Assembly (NCBI RefSeq): GCF_964199755.1
Contig: NC_133896.1
Coordinates: forward strand, 68,613,142 to 68,677,141
Source of the DNA: Larus michahellis
Taxonomy: Eukaryota > Chordata > Aves > Charadriiformes > Laridae
Length of the DNA: 64,000 nt
Direction of reading: 5' to 3'
The position numbers and the translations under genes are program-made. A model generated the notes under the pieces. It saw only the letters and a list, made by a program, of their open reading frames with translations, was not told where the DNA came from and did not search any database. This document shows positions 1 to 13,560 of the stretch, in pieces; position 1 is the first letter of the stretch; each line of letters begins with the position of its first letter.

Positions 1-3000
1 GCATATTCAATACAGGACATTTAAAGCAGAAAGAGAGGAACTGGTTTGTGTTGGATCAGACTAACTCTTCCTCTCTTCTAGCGCTCTTTTTTTGCCAGAG
101 GTCAGCATCATGTGCCGGGACACAAAGACCTCCATTAGATTGGAGCAGGAAAACATCCTTGCTTATGAAATCCTTCCCAAACTCCACAGGCAAAGGTTGA
201 ATTCAGCTTTGGTAAAAAAGTTCTACACCACCAGAACCTTTTGTTGCTTTAGTATAACTTTTAATATCATCTGTAAAAATGTTTGAGACCTGCTGAACTC
301 TTCTCTGACTCCTGCTAAGACCCTTGGGCTCCATCGCAGGTGGCAGAAGCAAATTCCACAGGTAAGATGTGAATGGTGTGAAAAGATATCACCTTGTCCC
401 GATAGCGTTTCTGATGTAATTGAATATCTCTGGATTTCACACAATGAAACAGGGAGATGAGTTCCCAGTGAATCATTCAGGCTGCTTATTCTTTTATGGA
501 GTTTTATCAATCTGCAACCACAAAGGAGGGGAAAAAAGATTTTGACTCAACCCTGGCGGGGGAAGGAAAATGCCTTTGTTTTTACTGTGCAGTTCTGCTT
601 CCCATTTGCATTTAGAGTTAAAAGTACTCCGTCTAGTGACAAAAGTAAGTTCTTGATACTTTTCCCCTTCCTGCACCTTGGCTTCATCTGGTCTTCTTGC
701 AAAAGCAACGTCAACGTAGGAGATTAATGTAAGGGGTTAGTGAGCAAAATCTGCCACGCTGATAAAGGCATATGAAGAGGAAAACCCCGCTAAAGCCTCA
801 GGCCTCCTGTTTATTCTGCAGAGTTGCAAAACATAAAAAATTCCCTGTTTAGTAAATTGGGGAAACATGGTCCGGAGCAACTGAGAGACAGATGTGGAAC
901 CCCATGATGTCAGTGCTACAGACTCGCTTTTCAAGCTAGAACAATACTTTAAAATTAAAAATTCATTACCCGGATCTGTGAAAAGCAAATGAAGCTCAGC
1001 CTTTCCTAACCTTGACATTTTCCAGACTGCTGGCCAAATCCACGGGTAGGACACATGCACGCGCATCCACCCCCACCCTTCAAAGGGCTAGCTGGTCTGA
1101 CAGAGAATGCCTTTCAGATGTGACTTATCTTCTCTGAATGAGCTGTGACACCACCGAGTCCCAGCGTACAAGGCGCCATGCATCTATACTTCTAATTACT
1201 AAAACTGTCGGTGGCAAAGGCTTTACGGCTCTGGCTGTGCACTGGTCTGGTGTGGTCCCCAAAGACACAAACCAGCAGAAGAGTGGCTGAAAGCAAAGTG
1301 CAACAATTAGTAAGTTCATTTGATGGAAGACCATTTGCATGTGCTGTTGCCTGTTGCCGCTCCACTTAGCCATCGCAAGCATTGGCAGCCAGGGTCTGCT
1401 TTACTGACGTGAGGCTACCCTACACGCCACGCTCCTTGCTGTCTGTTTTGTCCCCGTCCTCCCCCAGCTCTGTCTGTAACGTGACAGTTTCTGCCAAACA
1501 ATGTTAGTGCATTAGCCACTTTTCAAACGATCGCTTCCCCGCCGGGTAGGGTCTCTTCAGAGCGAGAGGATGGAGACCGCAAGCCTCTCAGCTCCAAAGA
1601 GATTTTTTCCCCTCTCGGGTTAGTGGTATTCCCTGAGCCCTGCTGATGAAAGACACAGATGTGTCTGCAGAGGAGCAGCTCTCAGTGCCTGCCTCGTTCC
1701 CCAGAGCCCTCTTCAGCCAGTTTGATGTCTAAGTGGAAGGGAAGAAAATAAGCTGACAGTGGGGTTACCACCCAGATGATTTTCTGAATTGATTAGCTGC
1801 TTTTTCATAGGTCTCGCAGACATACAAACAGCAACCTCGCTGGATCTCGCAAGCTAAGTAATGACCCCGGCTAGGAGAGCTCTAGAGAAAGACCAGCCAT
1901 AATGATGTGCTGCTTCCCTAGGAAAGAAACAAAGGAAAAGCCAGGGGAAAACAACATGAAGGGAACTAAATAACAGCTGGAAAGAGGCAAGGGAAATGCA
2001 GCTTGCAAGAGCGAGAGAAAAAACAAGCACCTTTCAGCAGCAGTTCGTTTTTGACTCCGATTTTTATGTAAAGGCTGGGCAGACAAGGAAAAGAGAGCTC
2101 AGACCACAACTTTTTGAGGTCAGGGCTGTGAGCGCGGGACAGCCCGGTCAGCAGCTAAGGGCCTTCTTTGGGTGTGTTATGGTAGAGGTGACATTGTAAT
2201 AAAACCCAGATCCCTTCGAGCTGTCATGTGCTGGCCAGCCCACAGCCACACGTGGGATCTCCAGGAGCAGCGTTAGCGGCTCCAGCCGTGACCTCTGTGC
2301 CAAGCAAAGCTGAGCTGTGCGGGGCAAGCATCATCCCTTACGCTGGGCTCCCACACCCCAAAACCCTCCTGGCCACGAGGTTTTCAGCCCAAGTGGGCCC
2401 CCCCTGTGCCGCAGATGTGCCACCAGCCCCAATCCCGTCGCCCCCGGCTCTCCGCACCCCTGTGGGTGGGAGTGGTGGGCAGCAGCGCTGGCTTTTGGTG
2501 CACACTCTCTGCCTGTCCAGGGTCTTGCACCCCAGCAGCAAAACCTCTTGGATCTGCAAATGGGAAGGGCTGCGCAGGGCTGTGGAGCCTGGCAGCCATA
2601 TCAGGGCTTCCTCGGTTTCTCCCACCGTTTCTGAGAGGGAAGGCTCTCCTTCAGCATCCTTGGGCAGCCCCACTCACGGGGAAGATGCGTCACAGGCGAG
2701 GAGGGTGGGTGAAGGCCTCTCTGAGCGGTCCACAAGCGTCCCACTCAAAGCATGAGCTTCATGCATGCCTCTGGGCAGAGACAGGCTTCAGCAAGGGCTA
2801 CCACCAGCCAGGCTGCGGGTGCTACCGGGGCACACTCTGATAGAACCCTGCAGAGATGATGGGTGGTGCTAAGAGGGGCGAGTTGTGGAAGTGGGGAGAC
2901 TTAGGCTGGACTCCAAAGGACTATGCTAATTTGGATCAGATACTGAAAAATCTGTCTTTGAAGGGGGACAAGCGGTCCAGCCTTCCTAATCTTTTGCTCC

Positions 3001-6000
3001 TGCGTCCTCAAACCCCAGAATGATGCTGATTAGAAGAAGGAGGGTGAGAAGGGTGCTATAGAGCCTCATCTCATTGCTCCTTCCCATCTGTGCTGTGCTA
3101 CTCCTGCCAGGGGTTTTTATTTGACCAAAAATAAATAAAAAAAAAGCTGGAAATAAAACCCACACACACTGTATTCCCTCTGCAAGCACCCCACCCTTAG
3201 AACTGCAGTCTGCTGCTCTCGGTGCCTCTAATTAGCTAAGCAAGGCAAGCACTCATTAGCCCCACCTGGGTCACTCTGCAACTGGGAAAGAGGAGCATTA
3301 ACCCCCACATGGCTGCAGAATAAATAGGTGAGAGGCAGATTCGTTCCCTGTGGGTGCCTGTCTTGGCAGCAGGGTCCGAGGCAGCCTGGCCCTGGAGCAG
3401 GGAACCTTAGAGTGCCGGGATGGATGTCTGTGCAAGGAGACTGGGCATGCTGATAGTGCTCCTCTGCTGAGTCCAGTCTCCCTGTGAGATGCCATTAGCT
3501 GCAGATTTGGAGGGGAGACTTTGGGAGGGGGGAAAGGTTTGTTATAGCACTGCAATTTTAGCTGTTCTCATGCTTTAAGTGCTTTGCTGGTAGCATCTCC
3601 TGGAGTATATCTGCATGGGAATAGAGGGAGGCTCTGGCACGATGGGTACAACCGCAGTGACAGAGTTTGGCTTGGCACTGATCTGATGTTTCATGGCCAT
3701 AACTTCAGAGGGCTAAGCAAAGCCAGCTGCCAGCTTAATAAAAAAAAATAAATCTTGGATATGTTTTTTGTTAAAGTTAGGGCACAAGGAGTAAGTGAGC
3801 ACCAAAAACTAGTCCCTGTGCTGTCAGACAAGTATTTCTCTCCTATGTCAAGGTCTGTCTCAGATCAGGTATTTTTTTCAGCTGTGGCAGTGAAACCTAG
3901 AGCCCAGGGTGCCTGGTACAACACATACATCTGGGACAAATCAATCACTGCCTCAGGTCATTTGTAGCCTTTAAGTAAAGGCACTTATACGCTGGATTCA
4001 CCCAAAGTGGGCAGGTGGGGTAAGTTAGGGAGTAAAAAGAAGTGTGTGGTTCCTTGTTCAGTAAAAAGTTCATTATTATTTTTAGGAAATTGGCGCTAAA
4101 CCATCTAAGGCATCTGTCTGGGAAAGGACAAGAGAGGAATAGGAGCAACTGCCCTGCCTGCGGACAGGAGATGGTGAAGAACACTGAGCAGCAGTAAGTG
4201 CTGAAAAGAAAATATGCCTCTGTCCTCCTCTCTCTGGTACAAAGAAACAGCATGGGGCACAGCAGCTGCAGCAGCCAGCAGCCGGAAAAGGATGGAGAGT
4301 GCTTAAAATACTTCATGACTCTGACCGAATCTTGGGGCTGCAGAGAAGTTCTGCCTTCCTCTGCCTCCCCCACCCTGCAAGTGGGAGGAAATTCAGGGCA
4401 GAGGATGCAAGTGGTGGAGCCTGGCATGACACCCGTTCCAGGATTGGGAATTACACAGGGTATACCAAAAATATGTTATCCTGCCTCTCAGTCCTCCTTT
4501 GCAACTAGGGCAGAACAGTTAGGGAGACCCCCTGAGTTACCCAGGGCAGGATACACAAATGATTTGAAATAGTAAAGCAACGAGCCACTAAATCAGCAAG
4601 TGACCAGTGACTTCAAGTGACCTGCTAGCAACTGCTCACAGATGTTAGTTTTTTTTTTTTTTCCTGGGGAGCATTTCTCACTAGGAATTGATCACTGACA
4701 TGGAGATGTCAGGAATAGATGTAACGGGCTGACAGCCATCGACCTGAGCTACTTAGCAGCCTTCTGGGTACAGCCAGCAACAAAACATTCCTCCTCAAAC
4801 CCTGCCCTCTCCCATGAGTCTTCAGATGAAGGGCCAAACAGTTGGCCTGAGCTGATAGGTAGCTCCTCACTCAGCACCTTTGAGGTTCCCATGCAGTTTC
4901 CTAAGCAGAGAGGTTAAAAAGAGGTAGCCTAGGTATAGGTTACACGTGTACGTACACGGAAGTGTGCTCATGCACTCACAGGACTCCTCACATTAGTAAC
5001 GCTATAGGTGTTTCTTGCCTATCCCAACCATGCAAGCCATCTACATGGGCAATAAAGCCTGTGGCTATTAGCGGTGGAGAGACTGTAACACACAGTTAAG
5101 CAGATCCCTCTATAGTCTTCCACCTGTAGCATCTAAGGGCATTTAACAAAGACCTGCTAATAAAATTGCATGTAGCTACAACTATATGTTAACATCTTAA
5201 TTTCACAGACAATGATCTTGAGGCATAGCGACCACTTGTACTAACAGCAGTTTGGACTATTAAAACTGATAGCATTTAAAAAAAGATTACTGTTTATGCT
5301 GGTTCTTTCCCTCCTTTATTTTTTCTCAGCTGGATCAAAGGAATTAGTTTGGCTGGTTTCTCTTTTATTTCAAGTCGTCTTCACTTCTTTTTCTGTTTGT
5401 TAATCTTCCCCAGCACAGTCTTCAAAGTCGGGGTTGGGAAGACTGCAGGGGAATTTTGACTGTCAGTTTGGTTTATATTCAATATCACTGTTGTAATGGT
5501 ATCCGAATGTTTTGCTAAATGAATTTTACTTGGTTTTGCTTTCAACTGAACTCCTATGATGCAACTTCAGAAGAACAGGAAAGAAAAATCAGTTGAGAAA
5601 AGCACTTGCTTTGGAAAGGTGAGGGTAGAGTTGCGGTGGGTATTTGGAGACTCTATTTACATCAGAAAGGGAAGGGAGGGAAAGAAAAGCAACAGTAGTG
5701 AAGTTTTACCCCTCTAAGCAAAGAGACTTCCCGGGAAAGAGTGGCCTTATGCGGGGCCCCTTTCTGAGGCCTTAGAGAGCTGGGCATGCAGAGCCAGAAA
5801 TCATTTAGGTGGTCGCCTCAGCCTAGAGCTGATGGGCAGCCTGGTGCTTGCAGCCACAGGGCTGACAGGAGAGCACAAGATAAAGCTGAGTATTACATGC
5901 CAGTGGGCCAGCTGGTGGACCCAGGGAGCAGATGAGCTGGGAAGAGGGCTCACTCCTGCGAGATGCAGTAGCTGCTTAGAAGCTTAAATTAGAGAACACC

Positions 6001-9000
6001 TGAAAGATTGTATATTGTCATCCCAGCCAAAAAATGCGTAAGTCCCACAAAAAAATCAGTTCTTCAGGTGTTTTGCAATGAGTGATGCTTTATCCTCCGT
6101 TGGCATGTTTCCCGATTCCAGCAAAAGCGGCAAAGCCCAGTGTTGCCTGCAGCACGTTACTGCTTGTGCCCTTGGGCCAGCGAAGACTGGAGAGGGCTGA
6201 GGTCTGGTGTGCCTGCACCGGCAAAGGAGAGCGACTCTGGCAAGGGCAGGCACACCCACACTAGCTGCCAGCTCGCCAGCCGAGTAATAACGGGAGTGAG
6301 GATACTTGTCGCTGAGAAACCAAATTCATGCTGGAGTGGGCTGGTCCAGTTCGTGCTGAAGCCCACGCTGCTGCCTCTCCACGTGCTGGCTGGGAGACAC
6401 GCTCCCCATCCCACTTCGCTCCAAACACATGCAGGCGTTTGGTGGGAGGTGTCCGAGCTGCCTGAGCACGGTACAGCTCAATACACGCACCCAAAAAATC
6501 TGCCTGCCTAGCTCCTGCTTCTTCACAACCCCCAGATCAAAGAGCAGTGGACCTCAGTATGAAGCGTGGCTGGCAGCTAGGCAATGCTTCTTGACAGATA
6601 ATGCTCTACCAAAAAAAAGGATGGCTTTTGTTTCTCTGCTCTTTTGTTGAGTCTCGCCCAGAGGAGCAGCTGGATGGGCATGATCTTGTGGTGTGTGAAC
6701 TGCGCACCATAAATCTCACAGGCGCGGTGGGCAAGAGGGAGCTTCTCTGCCACGTCTCCCTCACGCTGGCAAGGGTTTTCTCCCACCTTACTGCTTCACA
6801 GAGGGCACACGTGGCCAAGCAGTGCGTTCGGTGGAGAGCAGGCGTTGAAAACCAAGTGGGCCAGGATAAGGTGATCTGCCCCGTCTACACGTCTCAGGAT
6901 ATCCGAGCTCCATGCTGCCACTTGCCTGAATGGGGGCTGCAGGACCCATCTTGTCTCCGGAGACTTTCCCTGTCCACTCTGGCTGCCGATCAAATGTACG
7001 AAACATGTTTCACCCAGAAGCATCTCTGCAGTATGTACTAACAAGAGGTTTCTCCTCCTCCCAGCAGTCCAGCTGCCTCTAGCGTAAACCGTGCACAGCA
7101 GGGCACATTTCACCAGGGAAGGGGAAGATTAATTTCTCCTCCAGCTGAAGCTGTCTGGAATTGCTTTAAGACCAGCAAAATGCAACTGCTCAGCTTGCAA
7201 TGTGCCCAGCGCACATGTGCCCGAACAATGCCAGTGGATTTTTAACCACCAGGACTCGCTAAGACCTATATACAGTATTACTTCTCAAAAGACAGGATCT
7301 CTGGAAACTCCATCCCGTTTCCTTCCCCAAACGCACACATGGCCCCCAGCACTGTGGTTCAGCGGTGACTTGGAGGGAAGATCCCTGACTCTGGACACGC
7401 TTCCCGTGCTCTCCTGGGTCTCCCTCAGAGGCCTTCTGTCCCATACGGAGCCAGCCCACCTTACAAGAGCTCGCACGAACCCAACTTTCCCACCATGGAG
7501 TCCACGTGAGGTAGCACACGTCATGTCACCGATGGGGACAGCCCCAGCTGGGTGTTCGGGGTGACAGGAGGCAGTGGGAGGATTTGCTATTTGCCTGACG
7601 TGCTGGCTCTCTGATTTAAGTTCCTTAACCCCCTCAGGCTCAGCTGTGACTCACTGCTGGTATTTGATCATATTTTCAGAGCAGGATTAATTACGCTTTA
7701 CTGCTTGTTCACATAACGGACTAGTATCATCTTCAAAGGCCCGTTCTTTAGAGGAGGAGGAAGGAGACATGCCCCGTAATTTAGTGACCACTGCTTCTAA
7801 ATGAGAAGGTTAATAGCTTGACCACTCCATATTTTAACACCCAAGCCTTTTTCCCTCTCTAATTGTGAAGCATAATGGTTTTTTATTTCCATATGGCAGT
7901 TCCCTGTGGGGCTTTGTCTATATGTATAAATCAAAGCCTTTTTGGGGCTCGGGGGCAGATCCTGCCCTCACCCAGGCCATAAAGTGGGGTCAGCCCCACA
8001 GCTGCCAGCCAAGTTACCCCATTTTGTATGCCACTCAGGTAACTGGCAGGATGGTTGGGTGCAGAGTACTTTTGCAAATTGGACTGTTTATCTATCTAGG
8101 TGATTACATACAGCATTAACTTCGAGCAGGTGATTTTTTTGATGCCGTGGTCTAGCAGGGCAGACAGCATCCTGGGCACTGAGGTGGACGGACAGAGCTG
8201 CTGGCATACATCACTGTCTTCCCAGAAGGAAAACAAGGCTTAAATGTGAGGGTGAACCAGGAAGGCTGAATACAAGAAACCCAAAACTTGAAAGCTGTTA
8301 AGTGCAGAAGAAAGAATAAATCAGCCGGCCCTTCTTCCTGCCAATGAAGGCCTTTCTCCATTACATGTTTACCTGTATTTTCATCAAGTCACAGATTTAA
8401 AACAACTCAGGTGATTCCATGGGAGCAACCCTTCCACCAGGTCGTTTGTGGCAGGATCCTCACCTTGAATTCAGGGGAAAGCAGAGGTGCATTGGCAGGG
8501 CTGTCTGGGGAGCTGGGAACTGACGCCTAGAGGTACCTCTGGCCAAGACTGTGATTTATTTCTCAGATCCCTGTTCAGGAGCCTACGGCATCCCTCCTGC
8601 CTAATGCCTGACTGTAAGGAGTGCTAGCAGCTTGTATTGACACCCTATTAGCATGGGAAATGCTGGAGCTGAGCCTGAAGTGTTTAATGAGAGGTAGGAA
8701 ATGAAAACCAGCTGGAGAAGTCGATGGATGACAGTGTCACTGATGGCAGAAGCAGGTCTTTGCTTTCCACTTCTACACTGCTGCTTTAAACTAGACTAGT
8801 GACCAAGAGAGGTGACCAGCTGCTGTCATTGTGTGCCCTGTCTTAAATACATCGCATGGCCTAAGCCGACACCTCCGAAAGCCTCTGAACAGTAGAGTTG
8901 CCATGGAGGACACAAGGGCTCCATCAGCCAGGCAGGGTTGCTTCCCAGCAGACAGTTATTTCATCAGTAAGGAGACCACTGCCATGCAAACTATGCCCAG

Positions 9001-10228
9001 GAAGCAACCCTTTTGGGCAGCTTCGGAACATTGATTTTTCATGGCAACTGGAGCACAAGCACATGCAAACCCATTCCAGTGGCCCAGGCTTCCTGGATTT
9101 AGTATTCCTGGCAGATGCGTGTACAAAGCAGCGTGCTGGGGGGGGAAGGCTGAACCAGGGGGCCTAAGGAGATGGTAACACCCCACATCGCTACTGGTAC
9201 TGCTCACCCTGTGCTCTGCAGCACGCCTAATGGCAACAGCCGTGCTGCCTTGCAGGCCCCCTACCCCCATTCACGCTGCAGCGCTCAGACCCTGGGGAAG
9301 ATGCTTTCTGGGCTGGGTACCAGGCTGGGGTACAGGGATGTGCTGCTGCTTGATGCCTTGGAAGAATGAAGCTGCTGCCTGTAAAATGCAGTCTAAAAGC
9401 ATTTCCCAGCCCCTGTGGAAATGCAGTAGGAAGAACAGCCTGCCTTTTCCAGGCTCACTGTCACCCCTTGGCTGGCCAGGCACCCCCCGCCTCACCAGAC
9501 ACAGCTGCTGGAGAGGTTGGGTGAGAAGGGGTGGAGGCAGCTCCTTGGTGCCGCTGCCGGCATCTCAGGTCTGTTCTAGTGCACATTTGGCACTAATGGA
9601 AATAGACCCTAAGGTGAAGACTGTGCTCCCGTGGAGAGTCAGGCTTTCCCTTAACTGGTCGACAGAAAGAGCTGTGTATCTTAAAACTCCCTAGTTACAA
9701 GCGGGACTGTTCTGGGAAAGGTCTGGAGATGACTAACCGGATTAGTCACTAGCTCTTTCCCTTTGAGGCTGGGCACTTAAAATCCCTTCACTCCACGAAC
9801 CTGCCAGCTAACCCCCCTTTCAAGCTGCCTACAGTGACTTTTCTCTGAGCGGCTTGACGTCCAAACAGGTTTTGAAACTCTCTCGTGGACCTTGTTCTGA
9901 TTGAGACCTGCCTGAATTATTTATGCCAGATCCTAGCTGTTCTCCTTGCACTGAAACCCAATCCTAGTAGATGTGTGTCTAAATGAGTTTAAATTGTGTT
10001 TGTGCTAGGTGAGTTTAATTACATGTACTGATTTAAGTAAACCAGTAAAAGTGCAGTTTAAACTGATTCAAGATCATCTACATTAAGGATCTGGAAATAA
10101 AATCAATTTTGTTATATGCCAGGGAAACTTTTCTCCAAGTAGGCCAGACCTCATAGTAAAGCCAGTACCAGGAATTTCAACTCCCTGCCTTTGGTATTTA
10201 CAGAGAAACTGGATTAAGCCTCTCCATC
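1..10228. other. Upstream intergenic DNA, no supported gene
   Basis: This 10-kb stretch is mixed-composition unique DNA. Open frames are short, several begin at GTG or other non-ATG codons, and none resembles a known protein. A moderately GC-rich patch at about 2,220-2,850 has open frames on both strands, as expected from composition alone. The neighbour expected in mammals, ADA2 on the opposite strand, was looked for by its conserved motifs and not seen. A weak MIR-like trace lies at about 5,195-5,245. One segment (99-361) is flanked by splice-like signals; it is listed as a finding. Confidence 0.6.
5195..5245 (-). repeat. Weak MIR-like SINE trace
   Basis: The stretch TTTCACAGACAATGATCTTG followed by AGGCATAGCGACCACTTGTA resembles the reverse complement of the MIR core (consensus: tttacagatgaggaaactga, then ggcacagagaggttaag). 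Only about 50 bases align and the match is poor, so this is a marginal call. Confidence 0.3.
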
Positions 10229-10500
10229 TCACCTAGAATAATAATGTTTAGCATGTAAGTAGCATTTTACAATTTCAAAGCAATAAACACCAAGATACCA
10301 TGGTAATGAGAGCTGACAAGGCACTAACATTAACTAATTAAGCCTCGCAGCCTCCCTGAGGTATCTAAATAGGACCGTTCCAATTTATAGATGAGGAAGA
10401 TATATATATGAATTGATTTACTCAAAGGCACAGAGCAATTCAGTGAAAGAGCTGGAACCACAGCTCAGTCCTCCATGAGGCTCTGCCTTATTTCTAGACC
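10229..10500 (-). mobile_element. MIR-type SINE relic
   Basis: The segment reads as a decayed MIR in reverse orientation. It has an AATAATAATG start, then CCTCCCTGAGGTATCTAAAT, then the hallmark TTTATAGATGAGGAAGA, then GGCACAGAGCAATTCAGTGA and AAAGAGCTGGAACCACAGCT, ending in a TCAGTCCTCC-like stretch. The order of all blocks matches the reverse complement of the MIR consensus as I remember it. It is an ancient element fixed before the mammal-reptile split. Confidence 0.7.
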
Positions 10501-12769
10501 CGTGCATCAGTGTAACCCAGTATCCCATTCTTAGCAGGATTTAGAAACAAATTACTTCTAATTTCTGTCGACTGCTATGGAAGGAATGGGATTTGAATAT
10601 CTCCCTAGCCAAATGCGGCAGCAATGAGCGGAGGTATCGGTGGGGTTGCAAATGGATGCTGGTGAAGTCACAGCGAGTTGGCATTCCGGAGTTGCCCTCA
10701 CCGCAGAAGCAGCATAGCAGGAAAAGCAACTAACAGGTGGGTGTCAAATAAAGTGTTGGAAAGGACTGTGTTAGCTTAAACCATCCTGGGTCTTGCCTTT
10801 CCAACCCCCACAACAGCTGTAGTAATTGGTATGCACACAACCATCCCATTTTTTAATTTGTATGGATTTAGCGGATTACATCAACACTGAATCTGGCCTG
10901 GAAACCTCCATGGGGAGCATAGCTTTGGCACCAGTTCTGAACAGGAACCCTCTTGCTCCGCGCAGGTAGGTACCCAGCAAACCCTCTCGTAGCTCTCTGA
11001 GATCAGCAGCTTTAGACAGGAGACCAAGCTTTCCCTCGCATCATGTCTTTAGGTCCAGACTATGAAAGGCTGGTTACAACAAAGGAAATTCCAGCCGCAC
11101 TGCCAGACCTGCTTTGGTACCTCTAATCCCCGTCTAAGATGGTGCTGAGCAGAGAACCGCATCATTATGGGTCGTAAGCAAAACGGTCTTTTAATTCCCC
11201 TGAAAGAACATAGTTTTTCTCTCCTGGAGGGACCGATGTGGAGCTCCCCTACATGTGGAACACGGCCCTGCTGTGAAGCATCCTCTGCATTTCATCTGGG
11301 GCTGTTTTCTTTGCCTGCGAGCTCCTTGCCTCCGCAGCGTGCTGCACCTGAGCCAAACAAGCTCCGGCTGCGGCGGTGAATCCCAATGAGCCTCTCACCG
11401 GGAGTTCGGAGGCAGTCTATAGGAACCAGTACCAGAGCGCACAGTATGCCTATCAGCACCATTGCTAACCGCTGGTCTGGAAACAATTAAAATATCTCTT
11501 TGTTTACGCCGTAGCACTGCTGCCTGTGGAATAGCTGCGGACGGCATAAGTAGAGACAACAGAGCTGGAGAGACATGAAAGCATGTGGGTTTTGCGTGTC
11601 TCTCCGCTCTGCTTCCCGCTGAGGTTTCCAGGGCAGATCGCTAGCTCACCCTCTTCTTTTGCAGCCACCCAAGCCAGCCCTCCTCGGACTCCTCTCTCTG
11701 CTGGATGTAGGGACCAGTGCCCGGCAGCAGCTGTGAGCATGGCTGACCACAAACAAACGCAGACACAGTGGGGCCCCTCTCAGTGCTACTCTTTGGGGAA
11801 GATTCGGAAAGATCCAGATTCCCTGGCTTTAAATCCGTCGCCGCAAATTATCGTTCGCCTGTTGATTGCTCTCTAGGGGACAAAACATCAAGTTACAACC
11901 TGTGGTTTTCAGCCCCAGTGGATTAAGAGCAGAAAATCTGTTGAGACCTAAGGCTTAGATCTGGTGGTTTGATATGTAGTTTAGTAAAGCACACAGGAGA
12001 GGAGCCACGATGGAGGGGGCTTTACCACATCAGTGCTAGCCAAATTCCCAGTAGGTAGATGTTTTTCGACTAACTAAGAGAGCCGATGCAAACTAAAAAG
12101 GGCACGATGTTGCTAATTTTCTGCCCAGACTGATGGTGATGTGTGTCGTTGCTGTTACTCTTCATGGAAAAAGTGGCTGCACTTCAGTAACGTGAAATTA
12201 CTCCTACTTTCCAATGGCTTGCTCAGCTGCAAATAGAGTTGTGAAGGAAATATGGGAGATATTACAAAAAGCATCTTCAGTTTTTCAGATGCTAGGTCAG
12301 GTTCGCAGGAGTGACTGTTTTCCCCTTAACTTGTACATTGAAGACACTGAATGTGTACATCCAGGAGATGAAACAAATTCTGCGCCAAATTTTTGCAATT
12401 GTACTCTCCACGGAGTAACAGCTCGGGTCTGCGCGTGAGGAGTTGGAGGGTGCATTCTAATGAAGCAACTGGTTCTTGAGCAGATGAGCCTCAAATCCAC
12501 GTTGCCCATGATGCAGGCTGCAGGAATCATGGCAAACCTCCTGGTTACTCAAAGCTCAAGAGAAATGTTAGTGTCGCAGCTAGATCTACAGCCCTGTTTA
12601 TGTTAGCTAAAGTTTAAATGTAGCTGTATCAATATCATATACCTGACTTCAGCAACAGACCTTGTGCAAGCTGGTTCCCTGCAACACAGTGCCAAATAAG
12701 TGAGAATGACAGTGCTTTCTTGTGCGACTCCTGTTTCCAACTCCTGTCTCCCAAAGTTTTCCAGCACTG
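10501..12769. other. Intergenic DNA, nothing recognised
   Basis: Unique sequence with short open frames only. No exon, repeat family or RNA gene was recognised. Confidence 0.6.
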
Positions 12770-13560
12770 TCCAGGCAGACCCTTGCTCTCCGTCGTGCCT
12801 CCGCTCAGCAGCTGTTGTCTGCACCCACCCATCTCTTCCCCACTCATTCTCTGCCTTAACATCTGTCTCTCCTTTTTATTGACTCCCTCATCTTTTCTCT
12901 TGATAACTTAAATTTTCACATTGTTGGGCTGCTCAGACCTCACATTTTGTACCTTCCTCATCTCACCACCTTATTCAACCCTGCAGCATCCCACTCACCA
13001 GCAGAACCTCCTCCTTCACCTTGCCTTCACTATGCATTTTTTTCCTCTTTCTCTGTTCAGCTTCTCCCTCCATGATTTTACCATCTCTTTCGGCCACTTC
13101 CTCCTCTTTCCCTTTATTCCTCACAGCATTCCCGCTCCTTCCAATCCCCAAGTGTTTGTGACTACAGACTTTTCCATACTCCCTCCTAATTAGGAAGCAG
13201 ATGTATAGACTCCTCCACTTCCCACCTCTCTCAGCATTTACCAGTCTCTCTCATCCTACACAGTCTCTTGACTACACCCATGTCCCCTAGTCCAAATCTG
13301 CTTTCCCCTCCTCCAGCACTTAATTGTCAAAGAAACAGGACTTGCCTTGTTGTTCCACTCCTCTTGGCTTTCACGCATCTTATTTCAGCCCCTTGTGTGC
13401 CACTGCTGTCCCTACTTATAGGACCACAACTAGTGGCTCAAAATAAGTCATTATCAAAGCCCAGCATGGCTTTCTTCTCTCGATTCCCCTGCTTTAGTTA
13501 CAGGAAGGAAAGTTTCTCACCTGCTTTCATGCTCCTTCTGTGATCCCTCCAGCTGCCTCC
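12770..13560. other. Pyrimidine-rich tract (about 0.8 kb)
   Basis: The + strand is strongly enriched in C and T for about 790 bases, with repeated CTCCTC, TTTCCT and CCTTC words and few G residues. Open frames here on + encode leucine/serine/proline/phenylalanine-rich sequence purely from this bias. It is not a simple repeat with a fixed unit, and no repeat family was recognised. Confidence 0.65.

Noticed and set aside
2228..2755. 175-codon open frame on + in a GC-rich patch
   Set aside because: It starts at GTG, overlaps open frames in other frames and on the other strand, and has no recognisable domain.
4941..4957. Overlapping palindromes TACACGTGTA and GTGTACGTACAC
   Set aside because: Short palindromes of this size are expected by chance in 64 kb; no supporting context.
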